From: Segetibacter sp.
Lineage (GTDB): Bacteria; Bacteroidota; Bacteroidia; Chitinophagales; Chitinophagaceae
NCBI GenBank assembly: GCA_030146445.1
Contig: JASLBT010000269.1
Location: 1-17,209, forward strand
DNA length: 17,209 nucleotides
Direction: 5' to 3'
This document shows, one piece after another, positions 7,249 to 16,070 of this stretch. The notes beneath the pieces are model-generated. The model was not told the DNA's origin, did no database searches, and saw only the letters and a list, made by a program, of their open reading frames with translations. Numbering within the stretch: the stretch's first letter is position 1; each line of letters opens with the position of its first letter. A program made the position numbers and the translations under genes.

Positions 7249-9585
7249 ATGCAAAAAGAGTTAAGACGACAGGAAGCGTTGGAATACCACGAAAAAGGAC
7301 GGCCGGGTAAAATTGAGGTGATACCAACAAAAGAGGCAAAGACCCAGCGGGACCTTTCGCTCGCTTATAGCCCGGGTGTAGCCGAACCTTGCAAAGAGAT
7401 CGCCATTAATAAAGAGAACGTTTATAAATACACTGCCAAGGGCAACCTGGTCGGGGTAATCAGCAACGGAACAGCCGTACTTGGCCTCGGCAATATCGGC
7501 CCTGAAGCCAGTAAACCGGTAATGGAGGGAAAAGGAGTACTATTTAAAATATTCGCGGATATCGACGTGTTCGACATAGAGATTAATGAAACTGATCCCG
7601 AGAAGTTTGTACAAATCGTTACCGCCCTTGAGCCCACATTTGGCGGCATAAACCTGGAAGACATAAAGGCACCTGAGTGTTTTGAAATTGAAAAGCGGTT
7701 AAAAGAAAAACTGCAGAGACCGGTGATGCATGACGACCAGCATGGTACGGCCATCATCAGCGGAGCGGCACTGCTAAATGCGCTGGAGCTTCAACGAAAA
7801 AAGATTGATAAGGTAAGATTCGTGGTAAACGGTGCCGGTGCAGCCGCTATGGCTTGCGTAAAGTTGTATGTTGCTTTGGGAGCACGGTATGAAAACTTTA
7901 TCATGTTCGATAAAGATGGGGTGTTACGGCATGGTCGCCCGGATCTTGATGAAGACAAGAAAAAGTTCGCGATCACAAGCGATGAAGAGTGGAATCTGGA
8001 GCGGGCGATGAAAGAGGCCGACGTATTCCTCGGCCTGAGCGTAGGGAACGTCGTGACCGCCGATATGATTAAGAGCATGGCCCGGAACCCAATTGCCTTT
8101 GCAATGGCCAACCCTGATCCGGAAATCAGCTACGATATTGCTAAAAATGCCCGTAAAGATATTATCATGGCGACGGGCAGAACCGATTTTCCTAACCAGG
8201 TAAACAACGTTCTTGGGTTCCCTTACATTTTCAGGGGTGCACTTGATGTTCGTGCTACCCAGATCAACGAGGCGATGAAGCTGGCAGCAGTGCGCGCACT
8301 CGCTATGTTGGCAAAAACCGCTGTGCCTGATATCGTCAACCTTGCATACAACCAAAAACATATGATTTTTGGGCCGGATTATATTATCCCGAAACCCCTG
8401 GATCCGCGTCTACTATCTACAGTAGCGCCGGCGGTGGCCAAAGCGGCGATGGAAAGCGGGGTTGCCCAACAACCAATCCACAACTGGGAGGGCTACATTC
8501 TTGAACTGAACAAAAGGTTAGGGCTCGACAACCAGATTGTGCGTATTATGGGCAGCAAGGCCCGGGGGAATCCGAAGAGGGTGGTGTTTGCGGATGCAGA
8601 CAACCTGAAGATCTTAAAGGCGGCTCAAATTGTTTATGACGAAGGAACAGCCTACCCCATTTTATTGGGTGATGAAAAGAAAATCCTTGAACTGGCCGCA
8701 GCAAATAAAATAGACCTGACCGACTTTCCGATCATTGATCCGATCAGCGACGAAACAGAAGAAAAAAGAAACACGTACGCAGAAATCTTTTTCAAAAAAC
8801 GCGGCCGACGCGGCTTTAACTTTTACGAGAGTAAGAAGATCATGCGCGACCGGAACTATTTTGGTTGCATGATGGTGGAGAATGGCGATGCCGATGCAAT
8901 GATTTCAGGATTACAAAAGAATTATCCTGATACCATCCGGCCTGCGGTTCAGATCATCGGAACGGAAGACGGAGTAAAAAAAATTGCGGGCATGTACCTG
9001 CTGCTGACGAAAAAAGGCCCGCTCTTCCTGGCGGATACTACCGTTAACTTCAATCCCACCTCGGAGGAGCTCGCTGACATCACTTTGATGGTTGCTAAAG
9101 AAGTTCGGCAGTTTAACCTGGTGCCGAGAATTGCCATGCTGAGTTATTCGAACTTTGGAAGCAGCAATTCCCCTGAAGCAAAACTGGTGGCAGAAGCCCG
9201 GGTGCTGATCAAGCAACGAGATCCGGGGCTCATTGTCGACGGAGAGATGCAGGCGAGCACGGCTTTTCATAAAGAAATATTGCGGGACAACTATCCATTT
9301 AGCGAACTCGTTGATGAAGACGTAAACACCCTGATTTTCCCAAACCTGGCCGCAGGAAACATCGCCTACAACTTGTTAAAAGAAGTGGGTGGTGCAGATG
9401 CCATTGGCCCGATTTTATTAGGGTTGAAAAAACCGGTTCACGTTTTACAGCTTGGCAGTAGTGTAAGAAGCATTGTAAACATGACCATGATTGCAGTTGT
9501 TGACGCACAAATGAAAAACAAAGGCGATACCAACCTCGAGGTACAAAAGACCAGTTGGTGGAAGAAGAAGCGGGCGGTTAGTTGA
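7249..9585 (+). CDS. maeB: NADP-dependent malic enzyme, MaeB type (malic enzyme-phosphotransacetylase fusion)
   Basis: The 778-residue product oxidatively decarboxylates malate to pyruvate, supplying NADPH and pyruvate. The malic enzyme part covers about 1-425. It has LAYSPGVAEPC (38-48, catalytic Tyr), VMEGKGVLFK (91-100, catalytic Lys), NLEDIKAPECFEIE (135-148, metal ligands), HDDQHGTA (161-168) and the nucleotide loop NGAGAAA (194-200). The rest, about 430-760, is a phosphotransacetylase-like domain, including LQLGSSVRSIVNMTMIAVVDAQ near 733-754. In MaeB homologues this domain is known to be regulatory (acetyl-CoA responsive) rather than a working transferase. Length matches MaeB (about 760 aa). 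The ATG at 7249 is preferred over 7228 because MQKELRRQEALEYHEKGRPGKIEV is the familiar N-terminus. It ends 148 nt before mlaE and is divergent from aspS. Confidence 0.96.
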   Translation: MQKELRRQEALEYHEKGRPGKIEVIPTKEAKTQRDLSLAYSPGVAEPCKEIAINKENVYKYTAKGNLVGVISNGTAVLGLGNIGPEASKPVMEGKGVLFKIFADIDVFDIEINETDPEKFVQIVTALEPTFGGINLEDIKAPECFEIEKRLKEKLQRPVMHDDQHGTAIISGAALLNALELQRKKIDKVRFVVNGAGAAAMACVKLYVALGARYENFIMFDKDGVLRHGRPDLDEDKKKFAITSDEEWNLERAMKEADVFLGLSVGNVVTADMIKSMARNPIAFAMANPDPEISYDIAKNARKDIIMATGRTDFPNQVNNVLGFPYIFRGALDVRATQINEAMKLAAVRALAMLAKTAVPDIVNLAYNQKHMIFGPDYIIPKPLDPRLLSTVAPAVAKAAMESGVAQQPIHNWEGYILELNKRLGLDNQIVRIMGSKARGNPKRVVFADADNLKILKAAQIVYDEGTAYPILLGDEKKILELAAANKIDLTDFPIIDPISDETEEKRNTYAEIFFKKRGRRGFNFYESKKIMRDRNYFGCMMVENGDADAMISGLQKNYPDTIRPAVQIIGTEDGVKKIAGMYLLLTKKGPLFLADTTVNFNPTSEELADITLMVAKEVRQFNLVPRIAMLSYSNFGSSNSPEAKLVAEARVLIKQRDPGLIVDGEMQASTAFHKEILRDNYPFSELVDEDVNTLIFPNLAAGNIAYNLLKEVGGADAIGPILLGLKKPVHVLQLGSSVRSIVNMTMIAVVDAQMKNKGDTNLEVQKTSWWKKKRAVS

Positions 9586-9617
9586 ATTGTACAAGGCCTG
9601 GTTGCATGTTTTTCTGC

Positions 9618-9637
9618 AGCATCATCATTGTGATGCT
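9618..9637 (+). repeat. Hairpin after maeB
   Basis: Arms AGCATCA (9618-9624) and TGATGCT (9631-9637) are perfectly complementary around a 6-nt loop. Only TAAATG follows rather than a T-tract, so it is a weak terminator candidate at best; it may instead protect the maeB transcript 3' end. It lies 32 nt after the maeB stop codon. Confidence 0.4.
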
Positions 9638-9733
9638 TAAATGTTGGACGTGCAAAAATGGGGGTGTCCTCGCTTAAACTGCTATATTGGGCGTTGCGCT
9701 GGTCAACATATTTTAAAAGGAATTATCATATTC

Positions 9734-10471
9734 ATGAAGTTTTTTACCAAGTTCGGCGAGTATCTGCTATTGATGAAACGAATGTTTTCCCGCCCGGAAA
9801 ACCCCAAAATGTACTGGAAGGAGTTTATGCACCAGTGCGTGGAAATTGGGATTGGCTCGTTGCCCATTGTTGTGATCATTTCACTTTTCCTCGGTGGGGT
9901 AACGACCGTCCAAACCGCTTACCAACTTGTTTCGCCGCTGGTGCCCCAATCGACCATTGCCCAAATTGTTCGGGACAGTATGATTCTTGAGCTCTCGCCA
10001 ACGGTAGTAAGTATTGTTTTAGCCGGCGTAATTGGCAGTAAGATCGCAAGTGAGCTGGGAAATATGCGGATCAGTGAACAGATTGATGCACTCGAAATAA
10101 TGGGTATAAACACCAAGGCTTACCTGGTGTTACCGAAAGTAATTGGGGCCTTAATCATGGTTCCGGGGCTGATTACCATATCGGCTGTACTTGGCATTTG
10201 GGGTGGTAGAACGGCTGGCAGTATGTCCGGCATTATCGGTGCCGACATCTTTGATATCGGCTTAAGAGAAAACTTCAAGGCTTATAATGTGTTCTTCGCA
10301 TTAAGTAAAGCCTTTACGTTTGCCTTCATCATCAGCAGTGTTCCGGCGTATTATGGCTACTATGTTACCGGTGGTGCACTTGAAATTGGCCGTTCCAGTA
10401 CGACCTCTGTGGTGGTGAGTTGCATCCTTATTCTTATTGCCGACTTCTCCCTGGCATCGCTTCTACTCTAG
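9734..10471 (+). CDS. mlaE: MlaE-family ABC transporter permease
   Basis: The 245-residue product is the inner-membrane permease of an MCE/Mla-type lipid transporter, which moves phospholipids between inner and outer membranes. The N-terminus has an amphipathic segment (KFGEYLLLMKRMFSRPENPKMYWKEF). Hydrophobic segments follow at about 40-62, 88-105, 135-158, 185-205 and 224-245. The family's conserved cytoplasmic stretch ELGNMRISEQIDALEIMGINTKAYLVLPKVIG lies at 107-138. ATG 9734 gives MKFFTKFGEYLLLMKRMF, typical of Bacteroidota homologues, with an AAAGGA 12 nt upstream; a longer frame from 9641 is unlikely. The matching ATPase gene mlaF is downstream but separated by a 401-nt spacer and a transglutaminase-like gene. 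No MCE substrate-binding (MlaD) gene is in the window. Confidence 0.93.
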   Translation: MKFFTKFGEYLLLMKRMFSRPENPKMYWKEFMHQCVEIGIGSLPIVVIISLFLGGVTTVQTAYQLVSPLVPQSTIAQIVRDSMILELSPTVVSIVLAGVIGSKIASELGNMRISEQIDALEIMGINTKAYLVLPKVIGALIMVPGLITISAVLGIWGGRTAGSMSGIIGADIFDIGLRENFKAYNVFFALSKAFTFAFIISSVPAYYGYYVTGGALEIGRSSTTSVVVSCILILIADFSLASLLL

Positions 10472-10872
10472 TTTAACGGTAAATTGATTGGTCTACTTAA
10501 TGGTGTTTAGGCGTGTTTGCTTTTTGAAGAACAAAGCAAAAATGTTACTCAGCATCGCTCAATGTGGCCATGACAGGTTCAACTCTTGACAGCAGCGCGC
10601 AAAATCACGTAACCTCCCGATCCGAACCGCCGGTCTCCTCTGATCTAAGCATGAAGTTGAGTAAACCGGCTGCTACTTTATCAATGGTCTTTTCGCCGGA
10701 TTATAGTACGTTTTGGTGGCGGGCACAAGCTGTTCGATATTGACATCACCGGAAGAAAATTACATAAATTGTGCTCGCCAATAATCGTTCACAAAGTTCG
10801 GCTACCCGGTTTACGTGCGTTTGTTGAGCCGTATGCCCATGTAAGGACCCGGAAGATGCAACAAAATCGACC
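10472..10872. other. Long spacer inside the mla locus
   Basis: This 401-nt gap between mlaE and the transglutaminase-like gene holds no confident gene. Near its start is an 8-bp hairpin (10516-10540). A plus-strand frame from ATG 10651 gives 30 residues (MKLSKPAATLSMVFSPDYST onward) ending at 10743. Another frame, open from a TGA near 10658 through the next gene's start region, includes FGGGHKLFDIDITGRKL but has no ATG. Both may be remnants of a decayed gene or chance. TACGTTTTG at 10707-10715 resembles a -7 element with one extra T and might start a separate transcript. Confidence 0.4.
10516..10540. repeat. 8-bp hairpin after mlaE
   Basis: TTTGCTTT (10516-10523) and AAAGCAAA (10533-10540) are perfectly complementary around a 9-nt loop, 44 nt after the mlaE stop. 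No T-tract follows on the plus strand, so termination is uncertain. It could partly separate mlaE expression from the downstream genes. Confidence 0.4.
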
Positions 10873-12135
10873 ATGAAAAAACGCGTTCAGTGGTGGCTCC
10901 TGCTCCTTCCTTTGCTGATTTCAAATATATACATCATCGTTAACCGAAACGACGGTTTTAAATACTATCCTTACAAGACCTATTCGCAACTTTATGTATC
11001 CGACTCGACGTTGCGCATCACAGCACTCAGCTTCTCAGAAGCAACGCTTGAAATCACATTCTCACACTTTCCGGGTACGCGGAAGTGGCATTTATACACC
11101 GACACTGCTCATACAACAACAATTACACTGAAGGATAAAACGATAACAATCCCCATACTTACACATGCACACCGTTACGAGCTGCGGCCGTTTGATACGT
11201 TGAAGGCAAATACGGTTAAGCTGATCGTAGACCACTCACCTGTCGGAAGTGCTTTCGACAACGAGTTTATTTACGCCAACGTGCCGGGTCCGGGTACCGA
11301 AACCATGCCTTTGCGGAAGTGGCAAACCCCCGTCAGTTCGTTCACTGCTGATGAACTCAGGGCGGCGAATGCATTAATACACGGGCCAATCAGGATCACT
11401 GCGAGGGATGATGATTTTACAAAAACACTGAAGATTGGAAGATACCTGCGAAAGCTACGGTATAGCGGTTCGGGTGTAGACCTTACGGGTTTGAACTTGC
11501 CGCCCCTAAAGCAACTTGGCTTGTCGGTGCAGCAGGATGTTAACATCAATTGTGGGAACTATACGGCAATGTTTCATTTCCTGGGCACGATTGCCGGACT
11601 GACCACGCGGGCAGTAACTTTTGCCGGAGCGGAGGGAAACTGGCACTACGGAAATCATTACTATAACGAAGTGTACCTGCATAAACAACAGCAATGGTCG
11701 TTGGTGGATAACCTGAACAACGTGTTTTTACCGCATGATGCCAGCAGGTTCTATAACGCTGTTGATGTGAAAAAAATGGCCAGCGTAAACGGGTTTGAAA
11801 ATAAATCCTGCTACGACCTGAACAATGACACTGCCCGGTTGGTTTTGTACAAATCACATGGTTATTACCACGAGTATTATAATCTTTCTGATGCGGACAT
11901 TTCGTTTCCCACAAGGGGTGTGCAGCAAAAATCGCGGTTGAAGCTTTTTTTTGAATTCTACTTCCCAGCGTCAGACTATGCTTATTACTCAGATAAAAAA
12001 GCGAATAACCTGTTTAAATTAGCTGCCAAATACGTTTTGGTTTTAGGTTTGATTATTGCCATGTTTGTATACCTGAACCGCGAACGGAAGCATCGACAAA
12101 AAGCTAAACAAACATCAAAAGTACCCTTTCAATGA
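10873..12135 (+). CDS. Membrane-anchored transglutaminase-like protein
   Basis: The 420-residue product carries a transglutaminase-like (papain-fold) core. The likely catalytic triad is C227 in NINCGNYTAMFHFLGTIAGLTTRAV, H262 in NHYYNEVYL and D279 in WSLVDNLNN; all three are present with normal spacing. An N-terminal hydrophobic helix (about 6-23, after MKKR) is a signal anchor, and a second helix (about 387-401, followed by NRERKHRQK) places the C-terminus in the cytoplasm. The core should lie in the periplasm. Residues 40-150 look like an all-beta domain, family unknown. Such proteins can be proteases, amidases or crosslinking enzymes; the substrate here is unknown. Its stop overlaps the mlaF start (ATGA, 12132-12135), so expression is probably coupled to the lipid-transport ATPase. 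Start: ATG 10873. Confidence 0.85.
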   Translation: MKKRVQWWLLLLPLLISNIYIIVNRNDGFKYYPYKTYSQLYVSDSTLRITALSFSEATLEITFSHFPGTRKWHLYTDTAHTTTITLKDKTITIPILTHAHRYELRPFDTLKANTVKLIVDHSPVGSAFDNEFIYANVPGPGTETMPLRKWQTPVSSFTADELRAANALIHGPIRITARDDDFTKTLKIGRYLRKLRYSGSGVDLTGLNLPPLKQLGLSVQQDVNINCGNYTAMFHFLGTIAGLTTRAVTFAGAEGNWHYGNHYYNEVYLHKQQQWSLVDNLNNVFLPHDASRFYNAVDVKKMASVNGFENKSCYDLNNDTARLVLYKSHGYYHEYYNLSDADISFPTRGVQQKSRLKLFFEFYFPASDYAYYSDKKANNLFKLAAKYVLVLGLIIAMFVYLNRERKHRQKAKQTSKVPFQ

Positions 12136-12920
12136 TAGAGACACAGCACATAAAAAAAAGCTTTGGCGAAAAGACAATTCTGCACGACGTAAACCTGGTT
12201 ATGGAAACGGGCAAGTGTAACCTGATCATTGGTTCGAGCGGTAGCGGTAAAACGGTTCTTATGAAGTTATTAGTGGGATTGTTTATTCCCGACCAGGGTT
12301 CAATCCTTTATGATGGCGAGAACATGACCAATATGCCTGAAGATCAAAAGAAAGAATTACGGCAGAAGATCGGAATGCTTTTCCAGGGCTCGGCACTATT
12401 CGACAGTATGACAGTAGAGCAAAATGTTAAGTTCCCGCTCGACATGTTTACCAATTTGCGACCAAAAGAAAAGATGAAGAAAGTGAACGAGGTACTCGAT
12501 CGCGTTAACCTGAAGGAAGCCAATAAAAAGTTTCCTGCAGAGATCAGCGGAGGTATGAAAAAAAGAGTAGGTATCGCCCGCTCAATTGTTTTAAATCCGA
12601 AATACCTTTTCTGCGATGAACCTAATTCGGGTCTCGATCCGCAGACTTCGTTGGTAATTGACAAACTGATTAAAGAACTTACCACCGAGTTTAACATTAC
12701 GACCGTTATAAACACCCACGATATGAACAGCGTTATGGAAATCGGGGATAAGATCATTTATATGTTCCAGGGCCACAAACAGTGGGAAGGCTCAAGAGAA
12801 GAAATTATTTACAGCAAAGATGAAAAGCTGAACGAATTTATTTTCGCGTCTGACTTCCTGCAGGATGCAAAAGAAATGAGGGTGATACAAGGTGAAAATA
12901 AAGAACCAGCGAATACCTAA
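12132..12920 (+). CDS. mlaF: MlaF-family ABC transporter ATP-binding protein
   Basis: The 262-residue product is the cytoplasmic ATPase that powers an MCE/Mla lipid transporter with the permease encoded at 9734-10471. Walker A GSSGSGKT is at 34-41, the Q-loop at Q85 (MLFQGSALFDSMTVEQNV, the MlaF form), the signature ISGGMKKRVGIAR at 138-150, Walker B LFCDEPNSGLDP at 159-170 and the switch His at 196 (NTHDM). The GGMKKR signature is characteristic of MlaF/TTG2A ATPases rather than importers of sugars or amino acids. A C-terminal tail from about 222 (SREEIIYSKDEKLNEFIFASD) is also family-like. ATG 12132 overlaps the stop of the upstream transglutaminase-like gene by 4 nt. A terminator follows at 12962-12987. 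Confidence 0.95.
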   Translation: MIETQHIKKSFGEKTILHDVNLVMETGKCNLIIGSSGSGKTVLMKLLVGLFIPDQGSILYDGENMTNMPEDQKKELRQKIGMLFQGSALFDSMTVEQNVKFPLDMFTNLRPKEKMKKVNEVLDRVNLKEANKKFPAEISGGMKKRVGIARSIVLNPKYLFCDEPNSGLDPQTSLVIDKLIKELTTEFNITTVINTHDMNSVMEIGDKIIYMFQGHKQWEGSREEIIYSKDEKLNEFIFASDFLQDAKEMRVIQGENKEPANT

Positions 12921-12961
12921 CCTCCTTTTTTATAGGTTTACCAGCACAGAACAGGTTTTAC

Positions 12962-12987
12962 AGGCTGCTTTTTTGAGCGGCTTTTTT
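12962..12987 (+). terminator. Intrinsic terminator after mlaF
   Basis: AGGCTGC (12962-12968) pairs with GCGGCTT (12977-12983) in 7 positions, two of them G-T wobbles, around an 8-nt T-rich loop. The stem runs into six T residues (12982-12987). It lies 42 nt after the mlaF stop and fits a rho-independent terminator for the plus-strand operon. Two overlapping small inverted repeats (GTCAC/GTGAC and CACGT/ACGTG, 13001-13020) follow. Confidence 0.65.
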
Positions 12988-13108
12988 GTTGTTTATACTC
13001 GTCACGTTAGTGACTACGTGCGGTGTAAAGAGCAAATACTTTATAAGCTGTAAAACAATTGTTGTTAAACAATCCTGGCCAGGTTGCCCGAATGTTTAAC
13101 ACGTTCAA

Positions 13109-16063
13109 TCAAGCGGATACTGCCTGCTGAAGCTCAAGAGCAAGGTATTTACCGGTATGGCTGCCCTTTACGTTTACCAATGCTTCCGGTGTACCCTGGA
13201 ACAAAATCATTCCGCCGCCGGCACCCCCTTCCGGACCTAGATCGATGATGTGATCCGCGACCTTCACAACATCCAGGTTGTGCTCGATCACGAGCACCGT
13301 ATTACCACGTTCAACAAGCTTATTCAATACATCTAACAAGTGCTGAATATCCTGGAAATGGAGCCCGGTAGTAGGTTCATCAAGTATATAAAAAGTTTTG
13401 CCCGTATCTTTTTTACCAAGCTCGGTTGCGAGCTTAACCCTTTGCGCCTCGCCGCCACTTAACGTTACTGCCGACTGGCCAAGGGTAATATACCCCAGAC
13501 CAACATCCTGTAGCACCTTAATGCGGCGGTAAAGGAAGTGTACATTCTGAAAAAAATCTACAGCCTCATCCACGGTCATATCCAGTACGTCGCTGATCGA
13601 CTTTCCCTTATACCGTATCTCGAGGGTTTCGCGGTTATACCTTTTGCCATTGCATTTTTCGCAGGGCACATAAACGTCGGGCAAAAAGTTCATTTCAATC
13701 ACCCGCATACCACCGCCCTCACAAACATCGCACCTTCCACCTTTTACATTAAAGGAAAAACGGCCAGCTGCGTATCCCCTGATCTTCGCCTCCGGCATAG
13801 CCGCAAAGAGCGTCCTTATCTCTGTGAAAAAACCACAATAAGTAGCAGGGTTGCTACGCGGGGTACGCCCGATCGGGCTCTGGTCTATCTCAATTACTTT
13901 GTCGATGTGCTCAAGTCCTTTTATAGCCTTATACTCCATCGGCATTGCCTTGCTATCATACGCATGCCTGGACAAGATTGGGTAAAGCGTTTCGTTGATG
14001 AGGGTGCTTTTACCGCTACCACTAACCCCGGTAACGCAAATGAATTTACCTAATGGAATGGTCACGCTTACATCTTTAAGGTTGTTTCCTTTGGCGCCTT
14101 TCAACTCCAGGGATTTTCCATTGCCCGGCCTACGTTCTTTTGGCACCGCAATATGCTTTGCACCGCTCAGGTATTGTGAGGTTTCCGAACCGGAAGCAAG
14201 CACCGTTCGTGGGTCACCCTGTGCAACAATTTGTCCGCCGTGTTTACCTGCTTTCGGCCCCACATCAATCAGGTGATCCGAGGCGAGCATGATGTCTTTA
14301 TCGTGTTCCACAACGAGAACACTGTTGCCAATATCGCGCAGATTTTTCAGGGCGACAATCAGTTGCTGGTTATCGCGCTGGTGCAAGCCAATACTTGGTT
14401 CATCCAATATATAGGTGATCCCCTGGAGTTGCGAACCGATCTGCGTCGCAAGCCGTATCCGCTGGCTTTCACCACCACTCAGGGTTTTGGAAGAACGGTT
14501 AAGCGTAAGATAGTTTAGACCCACATCGAGCAGAAAACTCAATCGTTCCCTGATCTCTTTTAAGATGTCCTTGGCAATGGCGTTCTGTTTTTTGGACAAC
14601 TCCGACTCTATCTCCCTGAACCAATCTACCAACTTGTCGAGGTCAGTATTACTGAGTTCGGCAATGTTTTTCTCATTAACTTTAAACCAAAGGCTTTCCT
14701 TTTTAAGCCTTGTTCCATCACAACCGGGGCATGGCTTAAGACTCATAAACTGTTCGACCCAGTCGCGCAACGACTCACTTCCGCTGCCGGCAAACCACCG
14801 TTTTAACATGTTTATGATACCCTCGTATTCGGTCGCATAAACATTCCCGGGAACAGACTCAAAGCTGCCAAGCGCATCGATTTCAGTTGATCCCTCTTCC
14901 TGTCCGTACAGGATAACATTCATGGCCTTTTCAGGGAGTTCTTTGATTGGCCTATCTACACTAAACTTATGTTTCTTCGCAAGCTGAACTACCTGCCGGT
15001 AGATATAAGCTTCCCTTTCTTCACCTAAAGGTGCAATGGCCCCGTCTTTGATGCTTTTGCTCCAATCCGGTATAACGGCTTCCATGCTCACCTGGTAAAC
15101 ACTGCCCAGTCCTTTACAATTGGGACAGGCACCGTAAGGAGAATTAAACGAAAACGCATTGGGTGAAGGCTCTTCATAACTGAGGCCGGTATCGGTACAC
15201 ATCAGCTGCTTACTGTATTGCACCAGCAGATCTTCCGCGCTGTTAGCACCCGAAGATTTGCTTTTGGGGGTTTTATCGTTCGCCGGTGCTCCCAATGGTG
15301 CCACGAGCAGAAACATCAGGTCTTTACCTACCTGCAAAGTTTTTTGCACACTCTGGCTCAGACGAACCTTCATATCAGTGGTCACCTGTAGCCGGTCGAT
15401 CACGAGTTCGATGTCGTGGATCTTATAACGGTCCACCTGCATTTTTTCTTTCAGGTCGAGTACTTCGCCATCGACCCTCACTTTTAAAAACCCTTTTTTT
15501 CGAACGTCTTCAAATAGCTCACGATAGTGTCCTTTACGCCCACGAACCAGCGGGGCAAGCAGTGATATTTTGTGGTCCTTATATTTTGAAAAGATGTTTT
15601 CAACGATTTCCTCTTCGCTCCATTTTACCATCTTCTTGCCCGTATTGTAGCTGTACGCTTCGCCAATACGAGCATAAAGCAGGCGAAGGAAATCGTAAAC
15701 TTCGGTGATGGTGCCCACGGTTGACCGCGGATTCTTATTGGTCGTTTTTTGTTCAATAGAGATTACCGGGCTCAGACCTGTGATCTTGTCGACATCCGGC
15801 CGTTCCATATCGCCCATGAACTGACGGGCATATGCGCTAAAGCTTTCCATATACCGCCGTTGCCCCTCGCTGTAAATGGTATCAAATGCCAGTGAAGATT
15901 TGCCGCTCCCGCTCACCCCGGTAATGACCACAAACTTATTTTTCGGAATGCTGATGTCAACATTTTTAAGGTTGTGTACACGGGCCCCGAAAACGTCAAT
16001 CGACTCCCCTGCTTCCGGCTCGGTTGAAACGGTAACCGGGGTGTTGTTCTTTGCCTTTGCCAT
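13109..16063 (-). CDS. uvrA: Excinuclease ABC subunit A
   Basis: The 984-residue product is UvrA, the damage-recognition ATPase of nucleotide excision repair. It has two ABC ATPase modules. The first Walker A, GVSGSGKSS, is at 49-57, with signature LSGGESQRIRLA near 527. The second Walker A, GVSGSGKST, is near 677, with signature LSGGEAQRVKLA near 866 and Walker B FYILDEPTTGLHF after it. CPNC (near 312) and CPGC (near 443) mark the first cysteine module; CDVC and CEKC (near 776 and 799) form the second zinc finger. It is about 40 residues longer than E. coli UvrA, partly from a Lys/Ser/Ala-rich insert near 255-285 and an N-terminal MAKAKNNTPVTVSTEPEAGE. ATG 16063 lies 20 nt after a TACCTTTG -7 element overlapped by a palindrome. 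The gene converges with mlaF. Confidence 0.97.
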   Translation of the reverse strand: MAKAKNNTPVTVSTEPEAGESIDVFGARVHNLKNVDISIPKNKFVVITGVSGSGKSSLAFDTIYSEGQRRYMESFSAYARQFMGDMERPDVDKITGLSPVISIEQKTTNKNPRSTVGTITEVYDFLRLLYARIGEAYSYNTGKKMVKWSEEEIVENIFSKYKDHKISLLAPLVRGRKGHYRELFEDVRKKGFLKVRVDGEVLDLKEKMQVDRYKIHDIELVIDRLQVTTDMKVRLSQSVQKTLQVGKDLMFLLVAPLGAPANDKTPKSKSSGANSAEDLLVQYSKQLMCTDTGLSYEEPSPNAFSFNSPYGACPNCKGLGSVYQVSMEAVIPDWSKSIKDGAIAPLGEEREAYIYRQVVQLAKKHKFSVDRPIKELPEKAMNVILYGQEEGSTEIDALGSFESVPGNVYATEYEGIINMLKRWFAGSGSESLRDWVEQFMSLKPCPGCDGTRLKKESLWFKVNEKNIAELSNTDLDKLVDWFREIESELSKKQNAIAKDILKEIRERLSFLLDVGLNYLTLNRSSKTLSGGESQRIRLATQIGSQLQGITYILDEPSIGLHQRDNQQLIVALKNLRDIGNSVLVVEHDKDIMLASDHLIDVGPKAGKHGGQIVAQGDPRTVLASGSETSQYLSGAKHIAVPKERRPGNGKSLELKGAKGNNLKDVSVTIPLGKFICVTGVSGSGKSTLINETLYPILSRHAYDSKAMPMEYKAIKGLEHIDKVIEIDQSPIGRTPRSNPATYCGFFTEIRTLFAAMPEAKIRGYAAGRFSFNVKGGRCDVCEGGGMRVIEMNFLPDVYVPCEKCNGKRYNRETLEIRYKGKSISDVLDMTVDEAVDFFQNVHFLYRRIKVLQDVGLGYITLGQSAVTLSGGEAQRVKLATELGKKDTGKTFYILDEPTTGLHFQDIQHLLDVLNKLVERGNTVLVIEHNLDVVKVADHIIDLGPEGGAGGGMILFQGTPEALVNVKGSHTGKYLALELQQAVSA

Positions 16064-16070
16064 AGATTAC

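Noticed and set aside
7018..7254. 79-residue N-terminal extension of AspS
   Set aside because: The synthetase family starts at MYRTHTCGQLRLSD; the extension overlaps maeB's start and promoter region, and its composition is not OB-fold-like.
9618..9637. Hairpin after maeB as a definite terminator
   Set aside because: There is no T-tract after the stem, so it is listed only as a hairpin.
13538..14053. 171-codon and other plus-strand frames opposite uvrA
   Set aside because: They are antisense to conserved UvrA motifs and have no domain resemblance.
15200..15310. Lys/Ser/Ala-rich insert in UvrA (about residues 255-285)
   Set aside because: Variable inserts in the UvrB-binding/insertion region are common among UvrA proteins; all catalytic and zinc motifs are intact.
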